A stretch of 64,000 bases of DNA from Chrysoporthe austroafricana (lineage: Eukaryota; Ascomycota; Sordariomycetes; Diaporthales; Cryphonectriaceae). The notes beneath the pieces are model-generated. The model searched no databases, was not told the origin of the DNA, and saw nothing but the letters and a program-made list of their open reading frames with translations. The position numbers were made by a program, and so were the translations under genes. The number at the start of each line of letters is the position of its first letter. Within the stretch, counting starts at the first letter, position 1. Shown piece after piece: positions 57,553 to 64,000 of this stretch. The stretch spans positions 4,086,383-4,150,382 of the forward strand of contig JYIP02000004.1 in NCBI GenBank assembly GCA_001051155.2, given 5' to 3'.

Positions 57553-59016
57553 CTATTCTTCAAGCGCCGCTGTTTCCCGATGGTATCGGCTCTCTCTCGA
57601 CGCGGCCGCGCTGAGCTGGCCCAGTGATGTATTGCCCACCAACATGAAGACGCCAACACCAGCGCCGATTTCCTTGGCAAACCAGTTTTTCAAGTCAATC
57701 GCCACTAAGGAGTCGATCCAATAGGTATGAATTGGCTTTCCAGGGTCGATATCTGCCTCGGGTAAGCCAAGAATGCTGGCAATCTTTGCTGAGAGCCATT
57801 CCGTGACGAGTTGAGCTGACTCCTCCTCCGATGCTGTGCCTCGCAAACGTGCTGCTTTGTCGACGATTGGTAGGATAGCAGTAGTAGTAGCCTCGGACTC
57901 ACTATGCTTGGCTCCCATGCGGAATAGATGGCGAAACATAGGGCGGCGAATCGAGTGATGCAGATCGATTGCTTTGGCCAAAATCGCCGAGGGCATCTCG
58001 ATGCCAACCAGAATCTGGGCACTAGCTGACTCGTCGTCATCGGCGCCGAGCGAGGGAATGTCAGAATCGCAACAGTATTCCAGCAACGCAAAGAGATCTT
58101 CTTGTTCAATGTCCATGAGATGGCCGATCCGTCGCATAGATGCGAGAAGGTCTTTGTTCTCTGCGACCACCCCCTCCCCTACCATCATACCGAGGTCCAC
58201 TGATACTGCTTTCTGGCCTCTTTCTCTACGATACCAAGCAAGCCCATCTTGGAAAGCATTCCCTGACGCGTAGTTGGCTTGTGCGCGACCGCCGAAAATG
58301 CCATTGATAGATGATAGCATGACGAAGAAATCAAGGTCGAAAGGAAGAAGTTCATGCAGGTTCCTAGAGCCTGCTACCTTGGGGCGCGTGCTAGCTGTCC
58401 AGTCTTGATACGAGATATTCTCAAATATATTGTCCTATTTTCAGAGAATACGTTAGCCGTTGAGGTAATCCAGCCGGGGAAGGGTTACGGACTCTCAAGA
58501 CCATTGTCGCCTGAATGCAGCCTTTGATGGGTGGCATCTTGTCCAGAGTCTTGAGTGTATCTCTCAAGCTCTCGATATCGCCAATGTCAGTCTGGGGTGT
58601 TACCACGCAAACCCCTTGAGCTTCCAGCTCGCATACGAGAGCCCTCGCCGTTGGTGTTTGAGCTCCAGCCCGAGAAAGCAGGGCCAGATGCCGTCCCCCA
58701 CGGCTGACCATCCACCGAGCAATACTCCTACCTAGGCCGCCGAGGCCGCCTACGATGACGTATGTTGCGTCGGCGCTGAAATGATATTTCGGCCTTGTCC
58801 TGATGCGTGCCTATGAAAGGTGACCAAACGTCAGTATTCCCAATCGAGTTCATTATGCAAGACAGTGCGCCTGGGTGCTCACAGGTGCCTACGACAACCT
58901 ATTTGGTATAGTGCCTTACTTGAAAAGAAATCCCATACCTCGTCTTCTTTCAAGTCAAGCCTCCCAGAGTTCTCGAAGCAGTAAGTCACTTGGAATGTTA
59001 TAATAATCCCACACAT
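57553..59016 (-). CDS. Free-standing ketoreductase-acyl carrier protein, tail of a highly reducing PKS
   Basis: Minus-strand exons 58939-59016, 58493-58810 and 57553-58434 join in frame into 425 residues with an ATG at 59014-59016. Residues 43-54 (YVIVGGLGGLGR) bind NADPH. The ketoreductase residues are all present (Lys near 151, MLSS Ser near 173, Tyr 187 and Asn 191 in QANYASGN). The ACP has its phosphopantetheine serine near 374 in WIDSL, where Gly usually stands in place of Trp. The match to the end of a highly reducing polyketide synthase is strong, but the KS, AT, DH and ER domains (normally about 6 kb upstream) are missing. The divergent transporter begins 120 bases away. It is either a truncated relic that kept an open frame or a gene reduced to KR-ACP. 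The first exon is the weakest part. Confidence 0.75.
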
Positions 59017-59136
59017 CTGTTTTCAAGTCAGATTTCTTAAAGCGCACGTTCTTCGACCCTCAAACCTACACATACCCTTAGTTACAAGTCTCCCTAACCC
59101 TTAGCGCTTCAGCCATTGGATCTTAAGTTCCCAATC

Positions 59137-61263
59137 ATGCCATCAGATATTCGTACCTCCTTAGGGGAGAAGCCGAGCATTCCAGAGAATATAACGGGAC
59201 ATCTGGAATTAGGCCAGCAGTTGCAAGATGATGCTGCCTCCGCTATTCATTCGCGTCGTCGAATCCGTGGCTTCAAAGTACAAATATTGAACTTCCTTGC
59301 CCCCATATTAAATGGCTCGCATATGGGATACTTGGCAGCAGGGTTAACTAACGTTTTTCGACAGTGGCTTCTGATCGTTTGCGCAATCTACTCGAACATG
59401 TTCATCTACTCGCTTGATACCACCATCACAGCCGACCTCGTACCGTCCATTTCCAACGCCTTGACTCAGTGCCCGAGCTTCCATGGCTGTCGGTAGGGTT
59501 TACCGTCGGCGCATTTGTAGGCCTTCTACCTATAGGCCGACTCTACGCCAAATATGACGTCAAGTACGTTTATATCATCAGCGTTATCGTTTTCATGGCC
59601 TCCTCGGCTCTCTGTAGAGCATCCCCAAACATGACAGCGATGATTTTTGGTCACGTCTTTCTAGGCGTTGCAGGAAGTGCTTTGTATTGTGGTATCATGA
59701 CACTTATTGCCATCTTTGCAGAAGAAAAGGAGCGCCCGTTCTATTTTGCCCTCTGCGGTCTTGTCTGGAGCATCGGTACTATCCTAGGGCCCGTCGTCGG
59801 CGGCTCCTTTGCGAAAGTCAACTGGAGATGGGCCTTTTACCTCAACCTCATCATTGGTGGATCCTTCTTGCCAATTTGCGTCTTTGTGCTCCCCTCCTTC
59901 GATCCAATTCCAGAGACAGCCACGTCGTTGGTGAAGCGAGTCAAAACCTTCGACTTTTTTGGCACCCTTCTACTCACTGCTTTTCCTATTGTTTAGTTAT
60001 GGCCATCAGCTTTGGAGGTCTCCTGTATCCCTGGAAAAGTGGCAGTATCATTGCGCTTTGTATAGTGGGAGGATTCCTTGGTCTTGTATTCGGGATCCAG
60101 CAATATTTCTCGTTCCCTATCTTACCGGCAGAGCGACTTTTTCCTGGGTCCCTTCTACGACATAAAGAACTGCTTCTTCTTTTCATCATTTCAATCGGCT
60201 CCAACATAGCCTCCTTTATTGCGATCTTTTACATTCCCCTTTATTTCCAATTTACCAGAAGTGACAGCCCGCTCGAAGCCGCCGTCCGCCTTCTGCCTCA
60301 GATTATCGTTTTCAGCGTTGTCAACGTGGCCCAGGGCGCCTTACTAGTGAAGCTCGGTTATTACTGGCTCTGGTTCTGCATGGGTGGTGCCTTTACCCTG
60401 GCCGGAAACATGATGCTTTGTACGTTTCTTCCATCGGGCAACATTTATCATAGCTACTGCTGACTCCTCATCAAACGCAGATTTTATCGGATCTGATACC
60501 ACGAATGCGTATGTTTATGGTCCGAGGTTGTTCTGGCCATTGGACTTGGACTCTGTAACCAGGTAAGGAGCTCATTAGAAGACTGATGCAACTTGAGAAT
60601 TGTTCATTGCTAATTCATCATCCTCCATCTAGACTCCTTTTAGTGTGATTCACCGTATGCCCCCCCCCCGAAGCCATGGGGCTTGCAGTTCCGTTAGTCG
60701 CTAATCTTTTTGACCCTTTTATGCTTGAGAGATAGCTGTTCTAACCTTGATTCCACTATAGTTTCATTCTTTTTGCTCAGTTCACTGGCGTCGCACTTGG
60801 GCTCTGCGTGGCTGGTGCAGTTTTCGTCAATCAAGGTTTGGTAGGACTGAGTAATCTACTTCCAGACTATCCTGAAGCGGTACTTCGCCAGATCCTCAAA
60901 GGTAAGGACTCCGCTCACTTTCTATATTTCCAGAGTTGTGAGGCACTCCGTACAAGACTGACCTGAGCTCGAATTTACAGGGACTTCAAGCTCGGCTATT
61001 GGAACTATCCCGGAGAATATCAGAAGCGGGGTGATTGATATCATTGTGCAAAATATTCGCAAGACATTTATTCCGGCTATCTTTGGATCAGGTATTGTGC
61101 TTCTATTCTCAGCTTTCCTGAATGTAAGTTCTCGTGCTGCAGTCAAAACTTTGGGGTTCTCCAATAGGCAATTTTCAAAAGCATTGCTGCTGAAAATATT
61201 ACTAATTCTGGAGCAGAAGACACGAAAGGTATAGAGAGGCTGGACTCTAGAAGAAACTTATAG
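59137..61263 (+). pseudogene. MFS multidrug-type transporter (DHA2-like) with several frame breaks
   Basis: Plus-strand sequence reads as a 14-helix major facilitator of the drug/mycotoxin efflux type. It has IYSNMFIYSLDTTI, LPIGRLYAKYDVKYVY, ALCGLVWSIGTILGPVVGG, and later helices with FILFAQFTGVALGLCVAGA and the tail FGSGIVLLFSAFLN. Introns 59278-59364, 60420-60480, 60563-60632 and 60693-60761 look normal. The frame is broken at about 59463 (one T short in SNA[F]DSVPELPW), about 59990 (one base short before LVMAISFGG), about 60527 (one base short before VVLAIGLGL) and in a 10-C run at about 60660. Such transporters usually export the product of a neighbouring cluster. Three breaks near homopolymers mean assembly error must be excluded before calling it dead. 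Confidence 0.8.
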
Positions 61264-61518
61264 AATCTCATGCTATTTATATCGAAGTTAAAATGAGCGA
61301 AGTGGAATATACAATTAATTAAGGAATTATTACTATAATAACTACGTAGTTCTAAAATTCTTAAGTACTTTGAAGCTTTATGTTAATAAAATCGATGCCA
61401 AATACAAACGTTGAATACTGTCTCGATATCCATATGCTTGAGTTCTAGGCCTCTGGACAAACCCAGGACTCAGTTCAGATTTTGTCGTGTTTTAGACAAA
61501 TGTTTCAGAGAGAGCATT

Positions 61519-61555
61519 GACCGTGTTGGTGACAATGACCGTGTTGGTGACAATG
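61519..61555 (+). repeat. Two tandem copies of an 18-base unit
   Basis: The unit tgaccgtgttggtgacaa occurs twice in direct succession. Confidence 0.95.
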
Positions 61556-61840
61556 GGAAATCTGTCCAGAACTTCTTCTAGAAAGGTCTTCTGCCTGACT
61601 TTAGGAGGTTGACTAGAAGGTTCGCCACAGAAGCCAAATGTTTTGCTATGGGGCCTGGAAGTTTCGCCACAGCAGCCAGAAGTTTCGCTGAAGTGGCTGG
61701 AGCCTCACAGCTCCACAAAGGGGGACCAAGCCTAGCTGACTGAGAGTGATCTGTGACATATATAATGTAAGCCTCACACAAGTCTGAGCCAGAGGGCGTC
61801 AGAAGATTCAAGGGTGGTAGTTTAAAGAGCTCTCCACAGC

Positions 61841-61872
61841 GCTGGCCGCTGGCCGCTGGCCGCTGGCCGCTG
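61841..61872 (+). repeat. (GCTGGCC)n tandem repeat
   Basis: Four copies of a seven-base unit at the return to GC-rich sequence. Confidence 0.95.
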
Positions 61873-62125
61873 TTGAGGGCTCGAGACTACCAGACAACAA
61901 CTGGAGGGGTTCTTGAATGTGCAGGACTCAGCCAAATGAGGTGAACTGATCTGGCAGTCAGTCAGATCTTGGTCGTCGTGGTGGTTAACACCAAGGGTGT
62001 CACGTGCATCCCAGCAACTCCCCAAGCGCCACACTCGACCGCCACAACGGTTCCCCGCACCAGCTCCGCACAGCACCTGCACCGCCACATTACACCGCCA
62101 CACCATCAGCTCCTCTCCCGCCACC

Positions 62126-62959
62126 ATGGATCCTAATTGGGAGGAGCCAGAGCTGTGGTTCTGCGACAAGCAGAACCAGTTCAAGATCCGGCTGGCGACC
62201 AATCCACGAGTAGGTCATAATAGTTGTCCTGAGCTAGTAATTGTCGCCAGTAACATGCTGTTGGAGCTAACACTCTGCCGTTCGTAGCGCGAGCACCCCG
62301 TCTACGACCCTGACGAACTTCCCGAAGACGACTTCAAGGGCGTCTGGGGCGTGAATAACAGCAATCTCGTCACCACGTCCACGACCTGGTGGGTCAGTCC
62401 AACCCAGTGTTTCGTTTACAGCAGCGAGCGCTCCAACCACGCCGGCTCGCACGATCTCGCCCACCTCTACTTCGGCTCCCTGATCGCCCGTTACAACGAT
62501 CTGCCCAAGTTCTACCTTGACAAGGTAGTGTATAGCGTCCGAGAGCTAAACATCGGCACGTGGGAGGAGCTGCAACGACGCATCCACGGGACCACGTTGG
62601 GTCCAGTTGAGTGCAAGACGAGGAAAGAGAACCCGGCCAGGAGCGACAGCAGCAAGCAAGAGTCTGATTCGTCGGGCTGCTCTGATTTCGACCTTGAGAA
62701 GGAGCGCGCCGCCCTCTCCAGGCTTCACATCGACGGCTCTCCCGCTGCTCCTCTCTCCACCACCGCAGGCGGCAGCACCCAGCAGCCGGAGCAACGACAA
62801 ACGCCCGCAGCCGTTGACGACCGACGAACTCCAGGCCACCGCCGCGCCCGATCAGATACGAGCTGGAAATACAGCATCCTCTGGGCTGGCTGGGAAGTTG
62901 ACGGACACCGACACTGGCGGAGTTCGTCCGGCGTTTTCCCACCCAACGGTCCTCCTTGA
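62126..62959 (+). CDS. Small hypothetical fungal protein
   Basis: Exons 62126-62209 and 62288-62959 give 251 residues through a 78-base phase-0 intron (gtaggt to cgtag). The N-terminal 125 residues look well folded, with many aromatic residues (WEEPELWFCDKQNQFKIRL, GVWGVNNSNLVTTSTTWW, LYFGSLIARYNDLPKFYLD). The rest is charged and low complexity. The last 40 residues are less convincing, and the gene may use another intron or end earlier. I do not recognise a family. Confidence 0.55.
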
Positions 62960-63546
62960 AGGGAGGACGAGGCTGCCGTGACGGGCAGCTGAGGGAGATA
63001 CGCATCTCTCTCGTGAAGAATATCCTGTACTACTATTGAGTTTCAGTTGGAATTCGCAGTCAAGATGATCGTCGAGGTGCGTACGTGCTTCTTGGTGTCC
63101 TGCCGTCCTTTCTTTCATTGCAGTCAGCCCTGCCTGATGAGATTCGTTGTTGTGCCGGATTGAAGGCAGAGTTGGCATGGAAGCCTTATGGTCGATGTGG
63201 GCAACTGTTGGTGTTGGATTGCCACTGTTTTGCAGGCAGTTTTGGTGTCAACACTTTCAGCCTTGAGACCCTTTGCCCTTCACCTGCCCCCACACCAGAC
63301 AGACACCTTGACCTTTCTTTCGGGGCACATTCACCACTGCTATTTAAGCGACACACAGTTGTTCGTTTGGGGACCTGAGCTGCCTGCTTCTTTTTGCATC
63401 CAGTCGATCTCCCACGCAACCTTCGCGCGACGCCTGATCTCTTTCTCGATCAATCGCCACGCGAACCCAAACGCCTGTCGCACCCCTCCCGTTCTCCTCC
63501 CAACCCACTCTACCCTCACTGATCTCACCTCCACCACATCGCAAAC
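62960..63546. promoter_or_regulatory. Upstream region of TAF14
   Basis: About 590 bases with no supported gene. The sequence becomes pyrimidine-rich before the ATG at 63547, as usual for a fungal leader. Confidence 0.5.
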
Positions 63547-64000
63547 ATGGCTCCTCGTACTGGTCGAGGCCGTGGCCCCCGCGCCCCCCGCGGAATCCGT
63601 TCCCTGCGCGTCTCTCCACCCCCGTCCATCTTCGGCAGACGCGGTCATTTTGACCGTGCTGAGCCCGCTGGTCCTGACGACACGCAGAGAACGATCAAGC
63701 TCGTCACCGAGCAGCACATCATGTACGTGGCCGTGAAGAATCAATCGAGCAGGAGCCGCGCGGCGACTCTGCTTTGGCAGCGAGACTGACGTCATGTGGA
63801 CAGCGAGAACAAGCCTCCTGCTTCGGAGGGCTTCCCGTTCAGAAAGTGGAACGTGAAGATCTACGTTCTCGACCAGCAGGGCAACCAGCACAAGGCCGAC
63901 TGCTTTACCAAGGTGGTTTTCAACCTCCACCCCTCCTTCGACAACCCCACCCAAAGTTAGTTCGTCCCTGGTCTGGAAGTTTGGCAGACCATCCGTTTGC
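63547..64000 (+). CDS. TAF14: YEATS-domain protein Taf14 (5' part)
   Basis: Exon 1 (63547-63722) and exon 2 (63804-63955) are present; a third exon lies beyond the window after the gttagt donor at 63956. An Arg/Gly-rich extension leads into the YEATS domain: RTIKLVTEQHI, then EGFPFRKWNVKIYVLD and FTKVVFNLHPSFDNP. Taf14 is a shared subunit of TFIID, TFIIF, NuA3, SWI/SNF, RSC and INO80 and reads acylated histone H3 through this domain. The N-terminal GRGRGPRAPRGIRS-type extension is longer than in yeast Taf14. Only the first half of the YEATS domain is in the window. Confidence 0.88.

Larger units (their letters stand above)
61264..62125. other. Repeat-bearing gap right of the transporter
   Basis: About 860 bases, AT-rich at first, without a supported gene. 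It holds two tandem repeats (61519-61555 and 61841-61872) and three related copies of a ttcgccacagnagcc-like motif between 61619 and 61700. Confidence 0.5.

Noticed and set aside
60655..60761. Alternative transporter intron starting at 60655
   Set aside because: It would leave the next exon out of frame; an intron at 60693-60761 plus a frame break in the 10-C run reads the conserved helix better.

Overview
This window is nuclear DNA of a filamentous ascomycete (Pezizomycotina, most likely Sordariomycetes). Introns are short (about 50-130 bases), mostly with GTRNGT donors and CTRAC-like branch sites. Intergenic DNA is GC-rich and full of microsatellites. The proteins are of filamentous-fungal type, including a 353-residue Gi-type G-alpha and a 359-residue G-beta. 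All gene models come from reading the sequence and matching protein families from memory; no search was run.

Left part (1-12 kb): a DUF3716-type cysteine-rich protein gene, then the G-alpha gene gna-1 on the minus strand. About 5 kb of non-coding DNA separates gna-1 from an Smr-domain gene whose product ends in a CaaX box. Middle core block (12-33 kb): a single-pass membrane protein, MIC10 (MICOS), URB2 and NOP4 (convergent, both 60S ribosome biogenesis), condensin subunit YCG1, GPI7/LAS21, a small DUF2423/YBL028C-like nucleolar protein, and a PIAS/Siz SUMO E3 ligase. Several of these sit head to head with 400-650 bases between starts. GPI7 and the SUMO ligase each seem to need one GC-AG intron.

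Right-centre (33-56 kb): gnb-1 (G-beta) lies between gene-free stretches of 5.2 and 8.2 kb. The next gene is bdm-1, a phosducin-like protein, the Gbeta-gamma folding chaperone. Together with gna-1 this puts three partners of one heterotrimeric G-protein system within 43 kb, with gnb-1 and bdm-1 next to each other. Then come a large orphan membrane-anchored protein and a RanBP1 gene with a probable 5'UTR intron.

Right end (56-64 kb): an AT-richer island that looks like a decayed accessory locus. It holds a broken glycoside-hydrolase-like pseudogene and an MFS drug-efflux-type transporter with four apparent frame breaks. Divergent from the transporter, 120 bases away, is an open reading frame for a free-standing ketoreductase-acyl carrier protein, the tail of a highly reducing polyketide synthase with the rest missing. 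GC-rich core sequence then resumes with a small unknown gene and the start of TAF14 (YEATS domain), cut by the window edge.
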